NCBI GenBank assembly: GCA_033063855.1
Contig: CP093831.1
Span: forward strand, 10,912,001-10,976,000
Source: Smittia aterrima
Lineage: Eukaryota > Arthropoda > Insecta > Diptera > Chironomidae
Direction of reading: 5' to 3'
DNA: 64,000 nucleotides
Below, piece by piece: positions 50,706 to 63,307 of the stretch (its first letter is position 1; each line of letters begins with the position of its first letter). The notes under the pieces were generated by a model. That model did no database searches. It had not been told where the DNA came from and saw nothing but the letters and a program-made list of their open reading frames with translations. The position numbers and the translations under genes are program-made.

Positions 50706-53700
50706 ATGCCCGTGACATCATCAAGAAGATATAGCAGCAGCTACTTGACAACGCCATCGTCGACGTTGTCTTCATCAGGAGGCTATCGTTCAAATTACTC
50801 GTCATATTCATCAACCACAACTTCATCGTCCAGCAAAGATTTACCGACAAGCACATCACGATACAACTTTAGCGACACGTCAACCTCTTACCGTCCGACG
50901 TCATATCGATCATCTCTTACGAGTGGAATTTCATCTACGAGCGGAACAACTGGATCGTATCGCCCACGTTATGACTTTGATGATGACAAATATAAAACAT
51001 CGTCATCATCTTCATTGTCAACACGAATCGGTGTAAGTAAGACAAGTAGATTTAACTCAGACACATTACCACCATTGCCTCCCACTGCATCATCTTCATC
51101 ATCATCATCCGTCACGAATAATGCACACACTTACGCTCACTCGAAACGCTCGCTGAGTCGATCACGAGACCTAAACGAATCGGATAGTGTTGGGTCGGCA
51201 AGGAACGGTGATCGTACGAATGGCAAACTATCGTTGATGAATGATTTAGACTTTTACGAGAAATACTCTCCGAGTCGGTATATGACCAAATACGAGATTT
51301 CGCGGTCAAGATCACTTTCTGAGGCGGCCCAAACGCCAACCCGAGATAAATCGCCAGCGTCATCAACGAGCTCGATAAACAATGATACACCAACACACAC
51401 TCCAAGAAGTGAGGTATGTTAAAATAAAAATCCAAGCACAACAGCATTTTATATCTTGCTTCCTCTCACTTCGCCGCTTCGTGTGTGATTTGCCATCTCT
51501 CATGCCGTCGAAGACTAATCGCTAATAACAAAAATTTATCTTCAGCTAATCATTTTCATGTGAATGTCGTTACTTCACCAATTTTCTACTTCTTGGCCGT
51601 TGATCGACTTGCTTTTCCTGTAAACTGTTAAATTTTTGTCGTTTATTTCGACTCAGCAAATGAATTTTTTTTATCTATTCGAAAGTAAAGAAAATTAAGA
51701 ATATTTTAACTCACCGAAGAATTTTTTGATATTTTTCAACTCACACATAACAAACATAACCACGTGACTCCCGTTAAGGGAAAGTTGAATATTTTTTGAA
51801 ACTAACCGTGAGGATTTTCAATTTTGTCAACGAAAAATTATTCAACAGATAAGGAGCGTAGCCTTGAGAAATGCATTGCCAACAACAACCACGTCGAACC
51901 GATCGTGGGATCGCGACTATTCTACCGGAGCTTCGCTTTATTCCGGTAGAAGTTCTTTAGGCGAATCAAAATCGAGCGAAAGAAATGGATCGAGTTATGC
52001 TGCTGGCGGCTTTAGAGCATCAAACGTTTCACCATCGAAATCTCCTTCAAGAGATTCATCATATAATCGAAAAGGATCGTCAACTGTTGAAGGTCAAACG
52101 GGATTGTGGAATATTGGTAAATTATGACAATTAAATCTTTGTTTAAAGAAACTCATTGATTTATTTTTAAAGGAAACACTTGCTTCATGAACTCTGTTCT
52201 TCAATGTTTGAGTCATACATTCGATTTGTCAAAATTCTCTCGCTCATCATCTGCGTCGACATCAACAGTTGATAAAAGCTCTTCGTCTTCAGCTAAAGAT
52301 CAAAAAATCTGGTCAGAGTTCTGTAAGCTTCTGACACAAATGTGGCAGCCGGGAGCTAAGAGCGTCAATCCATCAGACCTTAAAACGGCTTTGAGTTGTA
52401 AATATCGAATGTACGGTGGATCAGCACAACAGGATGCTCAAGAGTTTCTTCGATATTTGCTTGAGGCATTGCATGGAGCACTCAATACTGGTGGACAGAA
52501 AATCTCATTGAAAGTTGATGATGAAATGAGGCAAGAGAAAAACATTTTCTAAAAAGTTCTTAAAGTTTATCAAAGCTTTTTGTTTTTAGTGATTTGGAGA
52601 AAGCAAACGTAATGTGGGATTGGTATACGAAGAGAGAAAACTCCAAGATCAAAGATCTTTTCGTCGGTCAACTTAAGAGTTCTCTTCATTGCACTCATTG
52701 CGAAAAGACGAGCGTGATGTACGATCCTTTCTGGGACTTGAGCGTGCCAGTTCCATCGTCGCCGAATTGTAAATTGGATAAATGTCTTGAAATGTTTGTC
52801 GTGAAAGATGTACTTGATGGAAACGAGATGCCTTATTGTGATGTAAGATCAAAGCTTCTTCGTTTGATTGAATATTGATTTGATTCTTGCTTTGCAGTAC
52901 TGTAAAACCAATAGAAAATGCATTAAAGGGTTCACAATTCAACGTTTCCCGAAATATTTAGTGATACGTAAGTTTCAAATCTTAAAATATTTTTCATTCA
53001 AATTGAACTCAAAATAATTTCTCTTTTAGATTTGAAAAGATTTTCTGAAATGCGATGGACTAAGCTTACGAACATTGTCGAATTTCCTACGGGAATCGCT
53101 GAACTCGATTTGACTCCGTACGCATCTGAATCGATGGACAAAAATGAACCGAAGCCGATTTATTCGCTCTACGGAATTTCAAACCACATGGGTAAAATTA
53201 TTTGATACTAAAAAAAATATTTCCAAACAGAAAAATGAAACGAATTGAATGTGAAACATCGTTCGTATGAAATTTATAAACTTCACAAACAGAAATTGTG
53301 TCGAACGTAGAATATGATGGCGTTTTAGCCGAAATGTTTTCACCGGAGGCTTGGCGCCCTCTGTAATCTCAGCTTCTGAGAGGTTTATTTGTGCGGCTGA
53401 TTTGAGATTGGGAGTCCTGCTTATTGACCAGGCATGTTGACGGTTCGTCCGTGATAAGCTTGTCATCAACATAGATCATTATGCGGAGGCATTGGTGATC
53501 TAGGTTGCTAAGGAGAAGGGCAAAGGGCTAGAATCGAAAGAGAGCAGCCAAAACTTTCCGTGGCGACGCAGTATTGCGGATGGCGGACCAGAGTGAATCT
53601 GCCAGTAACAGCCCAATCAATATAATCACACCACAAATTTTTTGTTTAAATTTTCTTTTTTAATTTTTGTTTTAATTATTTTATTTGTAGGCTCAACTCA

Positions 53701-53897
53701 TGGCGGACATTACGTGGCTTCTTGCAAACATCCCGTAACGAAGAAATGGTTCGAGTACAATGACAACTTGTAAGTTTCTTTTCTCTTCATTGAAATAAAT
53801 ATTTATTTCTTTTTCTTTTCTTTTTAGCGTCAGCGAGACTCGCGAGAGCTCTTTAGTTTCGTCTAGTGCCTACTTACTGTTTTATGAACGAGTGTAA
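50706..53897 (+). CDS. Usp2: USP2-type ubiquitin carboxyl-terminal hydrolase
   Basis: Eight exons, 50706-51413, 51849-52116, 52173-52530, 52590-52842, 52898-52967, 53030-53191, 53691-53769 and 53828-53897, join in phase to 655 residues. The first 320 residues are Ser/Thr/Arg-rich and disordered. The catalytic core starts at GLWNIGNTCFMNSVLQCLSH with the nucleophile Cys near residue 329. QQDAQEFLRYLLEALHG, a zinc ribbon with two CxxC pairs (CTHC and CDYC), FVGQLKSSLHC, DPFWDLSVPVP and HLKRFSEMRW follow. The His box is GSTHGGHYVA near residue 610, and the end is AYLLFYERV. It is a cysteine protease that removes ubiquitin from substrates. The intron at 52531-52589 appears to start with GC, which is the only phase-consistent choice. 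The intron at 53192-53690 carries a compositionally odd block. It converges on the kinesin-13 gene. Confidence 0.93.
53290..53635. mobile_element. Possible transposable-element fragment in a USP2 intron
   Basis: Inside the 499-base intron, roughly 53290-53635 is clearly richer in G and C than its flanks and than all other introns here. It lacks the A/T runs typical of the window. It has no similarity I recognise and no clear terminal repeats. A SINE-like or fragmentary element is the simplest guess. Confidence 0.35.
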
Positions 53898-55420
53898 ATG
53901 CCGAATGTTCCCTCGCAAAAACTCCCGTTAAAGCAAATGATCCTTCTAGTCGAATGAGCCCACACATCAATGATAACAAATATAAAATCTTTCGTTTGAC
54001 ACAAACTCTTACTTTTGTTTGGTTTTCAACTAATATAAAGCTACTCGATATGCAAAGTAATGAAAGAAACATTTTTATGAATTTATAAGTTTTTGGATGT
54101 TTGCTTCCCTCTCCCAATGTTAATAATAAAAAAATGAAGATGATCTAGTTTTTCAGAGGGATTTCATATTTATTTTTGTTAAAAATGAATTATCGTGAGA
54201 GAAAAACAGAAAATCAATTAATTTGAATACAGAGAAAATAAAACTGAAACGAAAAATAAATAAATGACGCTAATTTGAAGTTAATCGAATGAGAACTTTT
54301 ATTTCTTTCAATGACTTTGAAACAGCAAAGTCAATTGACGTGTGAGAGCTCTTTCCTATTTCGACCTGAAAACTTTGACATTACACAACACAATTTGCAG
54401 GAATCATAAATATTTATTTGTTTTCATTTTTATTTAAAACTTTCTCTTTCAAAAAAAAATGACTAATTTCTCTGAAGATTTAATTTCATGAAAATTCTCA
54501 AAAGTCAACGGAACACGAAAAATCTTTTTTTTTTATAGAAATTGGCGAAAAGCTATCATTTGAGGGATTCGATCGAATTGATAATAAAAAAATCAACTTT
54601 GCCTAACTTGTTAGCTGTAATTTACGTTTTTGATTTTCTTAAATTTGATTTCTGTACATTTTCTTTGTTGATTACGATTTGCAAAACATTTTCGTAAATA
54701 AAATGAAACTTTCGTTTTATTAGAGTTTTCTGTTTAGTTGTCTTCCTCATGTTGGAGTTTATAAAAATATATCTAATAATTTCTTGGTAGATTTTTCGAC
54801 GAACTGACTGTATTCGAGGGAGGAATAACAATAGAAGAATCTCCAACCAAGTGTCCTTTTTGTGTGATGGGGATTTGAAATCAGTTTTGGTTAGTTCTCT
54901 AAATTATTGATTTTTTTTCACTGGAACTTTTTGCAATTTGTTAGTACAATCTTTGTTAAGATTAAGTCCGGAAAACTTAATCGAGTTAATAAGCCAATTA
55001 GTAATTTGTTTCATTCTAAACATTATCACTTTCTTACTATTTGAGCTTTCTCAAATCAAATCAAGGCTTTCGCAAGATAAAACTTTTCAAGCGAATATTA
55101 TTCATCATTTCCTTAATTCACGAATGCTTTTACAAGCTTTTCCAGTCCTGATATGTCGCAAGTAAAAAATGAAGACTTCAACTGGATTATTTTGAGAAAA
55201 TCAGCAGAATTGATGTGAAATCAATAATAACTAAACTAGCTTTACTTCTCTTGAACTAAGACAAGGCGTGACAGATTAACAATAATAAATTTAATTTTGA
55301 GATATGAGAGAAGAGCGACCATGATATTAACTTAGGAAAATTAATCTGAAGCGGCAATTAGTTAGCGCCCTGATGATTTACATAAAAAAAAAACTGTGAA
55401 AAAAAGTGATGATTTGCTGT
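53898..55420. other. Convergent intergenic stretch, USP2 / kinesin-13 3' regions
   Basis: An AATAAA for USP2 is at 54125-54130, with further A-rich signals up to about 54265. The rest is AT-rich with no coding exon recognised. Confidence 0.55.
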
Positions 55421-58400
55421 TTAGCGTTTGCCAGGATTCATTTTGTGCGAAATCATTTCCTCCTTTTCCAATTTGGACTCGTAATCGTCCAAAAGATCGG
55501 TGCATGGTTTTGCGTAGATTGATAGCTGCCGGAAAAGCTCTTTGCCACGTTTGCAAAAGGCTAAAAAAATAAAATTTTGGTGTGAAGTATTCGTCAATTA
55601 AAAAGTTTTCCCAACTCACCATCCTGGTCATAGTCGGGATCGTTCGTCATTCGACACAAATCCATCAGTTCCGGGAAGAATTTGTTTCCAAATTCGGCCA
55701 TGAGTTTTAATTGATCGATCATCTCGTCTTCAACTTGCTGGAGCTCAGAAATGGCAGCGTGCTGATTGTACAATTCGACACTCATGTCGTGCTCTTGGAA
55801 GGGCTGCAAAAAGGAAAATAGATTAAAATTAAATTGAAAGTGAATGAAATCACAAACTTACATTCATCGAGCGCAACTGAGATAAGTCCAAGTTTTTGCC
55901 ATTCTCGTTTTGTTCATTAGGCTCTGAGTCCATCGGTTCTCCATTATAATTCATATCGTTTCTCTCAGAAGGATCGATGGCAACGAGTTCCTTGACACGA
56001 TTTGCATAACGAAGCGTGTTTAGCGTGTGTTCGCATGACGACAATCCCGGACTGATCATTGCAATCATGCAAGTCTTGCTGTTTTCTCCAATGAAGGAAT
56101 CGCGTAGTACTTGAGTCAACTTGCTAACACGGAATGGTAAATGGGCGTTCTGTTTGCCAAGTGCACGGATACATTCTTTCAAAGCCAGCAGAGACTTGTT
56201 GATTTCGGCTCCTTCCATTCGTGTTTGTCGATTTGCGGACGATGTATCGGCGCCTCTCTCGTTACCAGCCAAATCAATGAACGAGAACTTACCATGAACT
56301 TTGACAGATCCAACTGGACGAACCAGAAGTTGAAAGACAGCATGTGAACGTGACGAATTTGCATTTGCTGAGGTCTGACCAGATGTGCGGGTGCCGTTTC
56401 CGTGTTGAATTAATTTCAAAACTTCTTCGACGCTGTCAACGACTCGCTCGGTGAGTCCAACAATTTGAACTTGTTGCTTTCCATCTTCAAGAACACGCAA
56501 TTTGTTCTTCTCCGAAAGCAAATCAAAGACCTTTCCGCTGTAGATTTCGAAGAATGAGGCTGATACGGTGAGATTAAGAGAACGATATTTCGGGCTTCGC
56601 AAGTAGCCGAACACGTCCTTCGTTGCCAAAGCGTAAATGCCTGTTTTACAATCTTGAACTTTTCCATTGAAGTCTCCACCCATCGTATGAGTTTTACCCG
56701 ACCCCGTTTGACCGTAGGCAAAACATGTTGCCATTCCTCCTTCAAAAATCGTCTGGACCAATGGTTTTGCTGTGTACTTGTAGACCAACTCGTTGTTACA
56801 AGAATCATCAAAGGCATAGTCAAATCGGAAATTATGATTTTCCAGGAACTTGGTGAGGTCAACCTTTGTTTTTGGTTCATGAACAATGAGCGTGTCTTTC
56901 GTCGGCACTGTGATGACATCGAGTTCTTTTTTCATTAACTCTTTGCGTGACAAAGGTCTCTTGCGCACACAAACTGTGATTTGATGGTCGTCAATTGATA
57001 ATCCATCCATCAAAGGCCGAAAGTCGATTGTTGATTGATATTCACTAAAATAAGAAAACACTTACAGATTTCTTTACCTTTTGAATATTAGATTAGATCT
57101 TACCGAATCATAGCAGCGAGTTCCCAGTTAGGATTTCCTGGGTCCATGTTCATCAGTGCGGTCTTCTCTTCTCTAATCTCCAGTTGGCGAGCGCGACGCT
57201 TTTCACGGTTCTCTTTGAGTCTCTCAACTTCCTTCACGACATAAGAACGGCGACCAGCTGCTTGGTTCGACATAACTTGTTGTAGCTGTGGCTGTTGCTG
57301 TACGCCCAGTGACATTCGATTGTTTCCCAACTGTCGATTAGTGGTAGCAATTACATCGATTTTCTTACATATTTAATATTTTATACACTCTTACCTTTTG
57401 TTTTGTGGCTTGTGGAGGCAAGTTCTCGGATTGATCTTGACCGTTCTGGATCTGCGTCGAGGTTGCTATTTTTGAGACGCGATTGCCTATGAAAGGGAAA
57501 TAAAGCAAACAATAAATTAACATGAACAAAGGAATTTCACTTATTTCTCCTTTGTAAGCGAAGCGAGCGTGAAAGTTCTTTTACCTTTCCTGCACGACTT
57601 GCAGAGTTTAAGGAAATCAATTTTTGATTAAATTGCCTCCCGGTCTTCCTCAACGTAAATCAATTAGAGACAAACGCTAAGCCGTGAGCTCTCGCTCCGC
57701 CAAATATTCACCAGAGTGTGAAAAATTATTTCAGCTTTAACCAAAGCGTGTTAGAAGGCGAATGGAAAAGGAAAAATTAGTGATATGAACATCGGGGTGG
57801 CCGTGGCAACGGGACAATGCCAACACAATTAAACTTGTATTTCACCCTTAAGTATTGCGGCTCATGATAAAATCAAATGACACTTGGCGAGCTAACAATA
57901 AAGCTGCTCATTTGAAATCAAATAACGACACATTGATGATGTGTGATGACGAAAAACTTTCATGGCAATGCTATGCAAACCAAAAGTTTTAATCGTGATA
58001 TCTAATAGAAAGCACTTTGAAGTAATTAAAATAGGCTTTTCTTGTCGCCACGCCAATTATCGCTTTTATCATTCTCTCATTTCTTATTTATGGTCTGATA
58101 GGACGATACAACGCCTTATAAAGTCACTTAATTAAAGCCCATGCGAAGAAGGAATGGAAAGGCGGAAAGTCCTTGAACTTTCAGGCTCAACAAACTGTTT
58201 TATTGTTGACGCGGAAACATTTTGTTAAGCTTACCATTGATCGCAGCACTTGATGCATTGTTAGCTCGTGTTAGTCGCTGAATATTGCCTTGTGTAGGAT
58301 TCTGCGAAGGTAAAAGAGAATTTTAATGAATTTTTGGCTTTCGCTTGTCATTTCTAAGGTTTCCAACGAAAGCTTAAATAGCTTGTTTTTGGTGCTGATT

Positions 58401-61400
58401 AATTAAGAGAAATGTTTGTGTGGCTAAACCTTGCGGAAAAATGTACAAACTCCGAAAACAAGAAATGTGTGCGAAAACAGAACAAGACACGTTGAACACA
58501 AAGAAAACAACAACAAAAAAAGTAAGATTGTGCAAGATATTTTCATTGCGAAAGAATAGGAACGATCTACAATGTTGATGTCGAACTCTTAACATCGACG
58601 AATGAATGAAACAGGCCATAGCAAAACAATTTACAAATCGATGCCAAAACGATTTTATGCTGCGATGAATCACAATGAAGCTGATGGAAAGATTGGCACG
58701 AGCTGTGAAAGCGTCCTTGACCCACTGTGATTCATCTTCAGGCTTCCCAATCATGCAACAACATTCCCAGACAGCTAAAGATTTTTACCGATCGAGCTGC
58801 GTTCCCATTCGACTTGATTGGCAACGTGTTTCCCGCACCTGCCGCTTCTGATGTTTGATTGTTTTGCACTTGCTGATCTGTCATGGGATCTTCTTGCTCG
58901 TCCAAGTAGGGATCGTCATCGAGTGATGATTCGGATGAATCCTTGTTTGAGTTATTGCGCAAAAGAGTTAAGAGAGGAGAAGTGGTTTTAGTCAAAATGT
59001 GAGATAACACAATGTGCACTTCGTAGCGAAGATACCTTTTTTGTTTTATGGTCGTCGTCATTGCAAAAATTAATGAAAATCGAAAACATAAAGAGCTTTT
59101 TGCTTCGAAATCTCCCCGAACGGAGACTTCTGAAGGTTCTCAGCAGATTAAACTCAAGGAAATCACTTCACAAATCTTCTAAACATTAAAATTTCTTCAC
59201 TGTTTTAACGATGGTCTCGATTCAAGTGTGAAGAGTTGTGGAACAGCATGCAAGATGGGAAAATTAACAAACTCAAGTGAAAAATCCATGTCGATGGATT
59301 CTATGGCAACGCAATAAACAGCGATGAGCTCACATAACAATAACAGGACCTCCCGAGCTTTTTGGCATAGCGAATCCATTATTCAACTGCGCACTGTTCC
59401 AATTGATTCAAGTCATTGCCTGATGGGTTTTTCCAGGGGTCATCGACGATTTATCCTAAAACCGCGGAAATTAAATCTATTTACTTACTCGTTGCAAGTT
59501 AACAGGGGCAACGGCCGACGGCGGAGGTGGTGCATATGTTTGCTTATTTGCAATCAACTCTGGATTCAGTGCCAACAGCATGTCCAGTTCAACTTCTTTT
59601 CCTTTCGTCTCGCCTCGCTCATACCACTCAACAGTGACTGATCGCTGAGCAGGATTGAGCTTTGAAACCATTGCCGAATGTACTCGACCTATAAAATATT
59701 AAAGAAGAAATAAGTTAGTGATTACAGTTCATCGACAAACAGAGAGTCAAGTCTTTGACTGACTTAGATTTTTCTTTTTCGACTTCGATGGCTGTTGTTG
59801 AGCCTTTGAGGTCTCCTTGCGAGGAACGCACGTGAAATACTTTCGAAACCATAATGACATAATTACAAACAACAACAAATATATATAAGGATCAACACTA
59901 TATAAAAATATCTCTGGAACAAGAGAACACACGGAACACCAACCAGCCCAAATTTTCAACTTCCACGAACTCTCTGATTGAAAAACTTTACTCCATTGTT
60001 GTTTTTGTGTCTGTTTGAACTTGTTAGCTGTGCACTTCGCGCTTGTTCAGTTCTCGTTTGATCAATAAAAGTTTTTACGTTTTCATTCGGTTCTCGCGAA
60101 GTCATTCATAGAGAGTTTCGGGTTGAACGGCGGCTTTCCACTCTCACAAGTGTCGTTGTTGCATAGGAAAATCTAAGATTGAGGTGAGCGTGATCATGAA
60201 AAGCTTGAGAAGCATAAACTTACGCTTACAACATCATTGACAAATTAAGCCTGTCAAGCGCTTCAGTTCGTTTTATTATTTCCAGGCGAGATCTTTATCT
60301 CCCGCAACGAAAAAAATGCGAAGTGATTCCAATGGAAACTCGAGAAACTGGCGATAAACAATTAAGCACTGATATTCCCACACGTTTTTCCCAAAGATGG
60401 AAACGAAAAATTGTACTTTAAACGGCATTTAATTGGAACTAAAGCAATTAAAATCGAAATTGAATGGGAGTTTTAAATTGGCTTTGGAGAATTGCCATTA
60501 AGATATTTCTCCAAAATTCGATTCGCCTAGGTCGAGAGCAAAACAACGATCGATCATCTCTCAGCTTGCGAAATTTTCAAAATTATCCAATTCTGCAGCT
60601 GTAGACAAACAATAAACTTCCCATCGACGCAACAACACTGGATCGATGTGCAACATTTAAATTGAGTTTCAGTCTGATCATGATGCAAGAAGTTTCTCGT
60701 AGCCAAAGCTTCAAATCGATTTACCAGTTCTATGCAATTTAATTTCGTTTTATTTCCATTCTTGATGGGAGCCGTGTGGATTTAGATGTGTTAGTTTGTG
60801 CAATATAATTAAACAATAAAAACTGTTCAAACAAAATTGCTCATTCAACAGGGTACGACTCCAATGTTGGCTCAATCAACAAATGAATGAATCAGACTCA
60901 GCCCGACTCATGATTCCCGTGAAAGATAGAAGAAAATAATAATAATGAAAGTAAGATTAACGATTAAAAGATTGATCGTTGGGCAAGGTCGACAGAGACG
61001 ATACAAAATACATCTTGACCTAGCCGATCTTCTCTTTCATATAACTCGCGCAACAAATGACAGCATCGTTTGCTTTTCCTCTCACTCTTGCTTTGTGTTA
61101 CAGTTGGGGATGGTGGAGGTGTATAAATTCCATTTTTGGCGATGCTCAAGATTGTCGATTGTCTCAACAGTCGCTTGTCTGTCGCTGTATGCTGGTGATG
61201 TCGTTTTGTGTTTTCATTCGCTTCTCACTCGAGTTAAGTAATGGAAATACTGAATCATACATGGTTTGGCTTGTTTCTTTCTGATCGCGACAGTATTGGT
61301 AAGTGTTCTGACCGCATGTGAGTCGATGGTCATTTTTCTTGCTCAACGAGTCCTTCAGATGATACGAACAACGGTGATCGAGTTCGAACGCGAATACGGG

Positions 61401-62240
61401 ATTCGCGACAAAAAGAAAGAACAAAAAAGAAAACGAAGTTCGACGCAATGAATGCCGGAACAAACTTATAAACATTTTCAAGCGATGATTAACAATCCAT
61501 AATCAAGTCGCGCGGGCGCCGAAAAATATTGAGTGGAGATGAATAAATCACGTTTTACGCACACAATCCGATGAACGGAAACTTTGGGTCTAACTTGACG
61601 ATGCATTAATTATGCAGCCCATGAGGCTTTGACTTTTATTTAAATTTCATTAGAAGAACGGAATGGAAATCTAATTTGCAGATCATGTCGAGCATCGCGA
61701 TGGCAAATTAGAACGCAGCGCACGTTCCACAATTATTCGTCAAAATGGCTAAAAACTTTGAAACTGTTTTGATGGGGGAATCTTTCGTGATTTCCCTTGC
61801 AAAGTTCTGTTCGTTATTTGACAACTCCCTTTAGATCACAGAAAGTTTTATTTAACAGCCTCCGATGCATCTCAACAACGACCTTCATTGAACAAGTCGG
61901 AAGACGAAGGAGTTGAACTAGAATTTATGCAAATTCTTCGCTCTAAGTTATGCTCCTCGCTTAGAGGTGATTGGCCTGATTTTTATCGCAGGCTGGTTTC
62001 GCGAGAAATTGCATTAGCAATCCGGCTGGTAAGCATTGCAATGACTCACTTTTCACAGAGTAAAGGAAATTGGTTTTGAGATAATTGCAGTTCAGATCGA
62101 AGAACCCGTTTTTTTCTTTTCTAAATTGACAGAAGCTCAGTGTTTTCTTCTCATTTTTTCTTTCTTCACTTTTTTTTTGACTCACCATCGCTTCGTTTGA
62201 TGTTTACGCTGTTTCCAACCTCAATACTGCAACTTTCCAT
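55421..62240 (-). CDS. Klp10A: Kinesin-13 microtubule depolymerase (Klp10A/KIF2 type)
   Basis: Nine exons chain in phase: 62240-62186, 59688-59489, 58941-58789, 58301-58235, 57486-57395, 57330-57104, 57044-55862, 55803-55620, 55560-55421, giving 766 residues. Kinesin-13 proteins use ATP to remove tubulin from microtubule ends in spindles and at centrioles and cilia. The N-terminal globular domain spans the first intron (MESCSIEVGNSVNIKRSDG then RVHSAMV, VTVEWYERGETKGKEVEL). The neck helix VERLKENREKRRARQLE precedes the motor. The motor contains DHQITVCVRKRPLSRKE, the kinesin-13 KVDLTKFLENHNFRFDYAF, the P-loop GQTGSGKTHT, NSSRSHAVF, DLAGNERGADTSS and LTQVLRDSFIG. The C-terminal exons give the dimerisation helix ending MNPGKR. 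The first intron is 2.5 kb. ATG 62240 sits in a good context (caaccATGG) and its product matches the family start. The exon at 58789-58941 is phase 0 at both ends, so it could be a cassette. Confidence 0.94.
59764..59959 (-). CDS. Possible alternative first exon of the kinesin-13 gene
   Basis: Within the first intron an open segment starts at ATG 59959 or 59860 and reaches a possible GTCAGT donor at 59763. It leaves one base, the phase needed for the exon at 59688. From 59860 it gives 33 basic residues (MSLWFRKYFTCVPRK...). From 59959 it adds a hydrophobic stretch around YIYLLLFVIM. The donor is weak and there is no homology, so the call rests on phase and position. Confidence 0.3.
59960..62185 (-). 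other. Distal part of the first kinesin-13 intron
   Basis: About 2.2 kb between the alternative exon and the first coding exon. Open frames of 60-105 codons occur on both strands near 60945-61480, but none shows homology, so I do not call them genes. Confidence 0.5.
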
Positions 62241-63097
62241 GGTTGATTCGATGCACTAACTTCTAATCTGTCGACCAATCTTACATGTAAGTGAGAAAAC
62301 CCTTGTTTTCCTTGCTAAAAATTTAGATTGTTAGCGAGTATTTCTACGTGAGTCTCCTTCAGTATTCAAAATTATTTTTCGGTTGGAAAGGGACAAGTCG
62401 CTCAGTAATGTTACACAAAAAATTTTGTTTAGAACATTTTCAGTTTTCTTAAACTTGAAAAATGTTGGCAAATTGCTGAAAATAAATGAAATTGATTAAT
62501 CAAAGATTCAGACAAAATTTGATTTCTATGAACAAACTTTATGTGACGAAATTTTTATTCAATCTCAGTCCATTTGGCAGAAGTCTATTGACATTTAGGG
62601 GAGAAAAGCTAAGATTGCGCAAATTTCGATTTCAGCTGAAATTTTTGTAAATCTAAATAATTAAAAGGAAAACTATTTTTATTCGGAATTTTTGATTTTA
62701 ATAATCGTCTGACTTTTTGAAAGAGCAATGAAAATTGATGACTCGAAAGTTGATTGGTCAAAAGTAATCGACTTGTCGTTTCATTTGTCTTGCATTTTCC
62801 TTCGAAGAATCGTGTGACAATCAATTCAATGAAAACATTTTTGAATTTTTCACAAGTTTGATGAAGATTGTTTTCCATGCAAAAATTTTTTTGCTTGATA
62901 ATTATAAAAATAAGAATAGAAGATTAGAAAAAAGTTCAGGAAAGAAAAGAGAAGCTCTGAGGATGGCTGCAAGCAAATAAAACAGCCGAAATACATAGAT
63001 CTAAGCAAATTTAAATTGTTTAAAAGTGACTGAGTAAAAAATGAAAATTTGATTTAAATCAAAATAAGAACTTCAAAATCCTTTTTTTTTATTTGAC
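62241..63097. other. Upstream region of the kinesin-13 gene
   Basis: This holds the 5' leader and promoter of the kinesin-13 gene and the 3' flank of the small minus-strand frame at 63098. It is AT-rich with no recognised element. Confidence 0.5.
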
Positions 63098-63307
63098 TTA
63101 ATAATTGTACGTGTATGTGCGTACTCTTTCTTGAATTACAACGCTTCGTGGATGATGTTGAGTAATCGCTTGTTGCGGTCGACGATAAGTTTGTTGAGGT
63201 GCATAATTGGCAACTGGCATTGAAATAATAGCTTGACTACCGTGTCTCGCTGATCGCACATACAACTCGCTACGGTTAGAGCTGCGACTCGAACGATGTG
63301 ACGACAT
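63098..63307 (-). CDS. Small hypothetical protein, 69 residues
   Basis: An open frame from ATG 63307 (context ctcaagATGTCG) to TAA at 63098 codes for a Ser/Arg/Gln/Tyr-rich protein. It starts MSSHRSSRSSNRSELYVRSA and ends RVRTYTYNY. There is no signal peptide, membrane segment or cysteine pattern. The composition (many S, R, Q, H and a YTYNY end) is unlike translated noise, and it stands apart from other genes. I do not recognise a family. It could also be one exon of a longer gene leaving the window. Confidence 0.4.
   Translation of the reverse strand: MSSHRSSRSSNRSELYVRSARHGSQAIISMPVANYAPQQTYRRPQQAITQHHPRSVVIQERVRTYTYNY

Noticed and set aside
56416..56919. A 167-codon minus-strand frame inside the kinesin motor exon
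   Set aside because: It is a shifted-frame shadow of the motor domain.
60945..61241. A 98-codon plus-strand frame in the same intron
   Set aside because: No recognisable domain, and its composition fits translated intron.
61164..61481. A 105-codon minus-strand frame with a signal-peptide-like start in the kinesin-13 intron
   Set aside because: It overlaps another open frame on the opposite strand, has no homology or repeat pattern, and Phe/Leu-rich starts arise easily from A/G-rich DNA.
61888..62079. A 63-codon plus-strand frame starting MNKSEDEGVELEFMQ, acidic at first
   Set aside because: Too short, no splice partners in a consistent phase, no homology.
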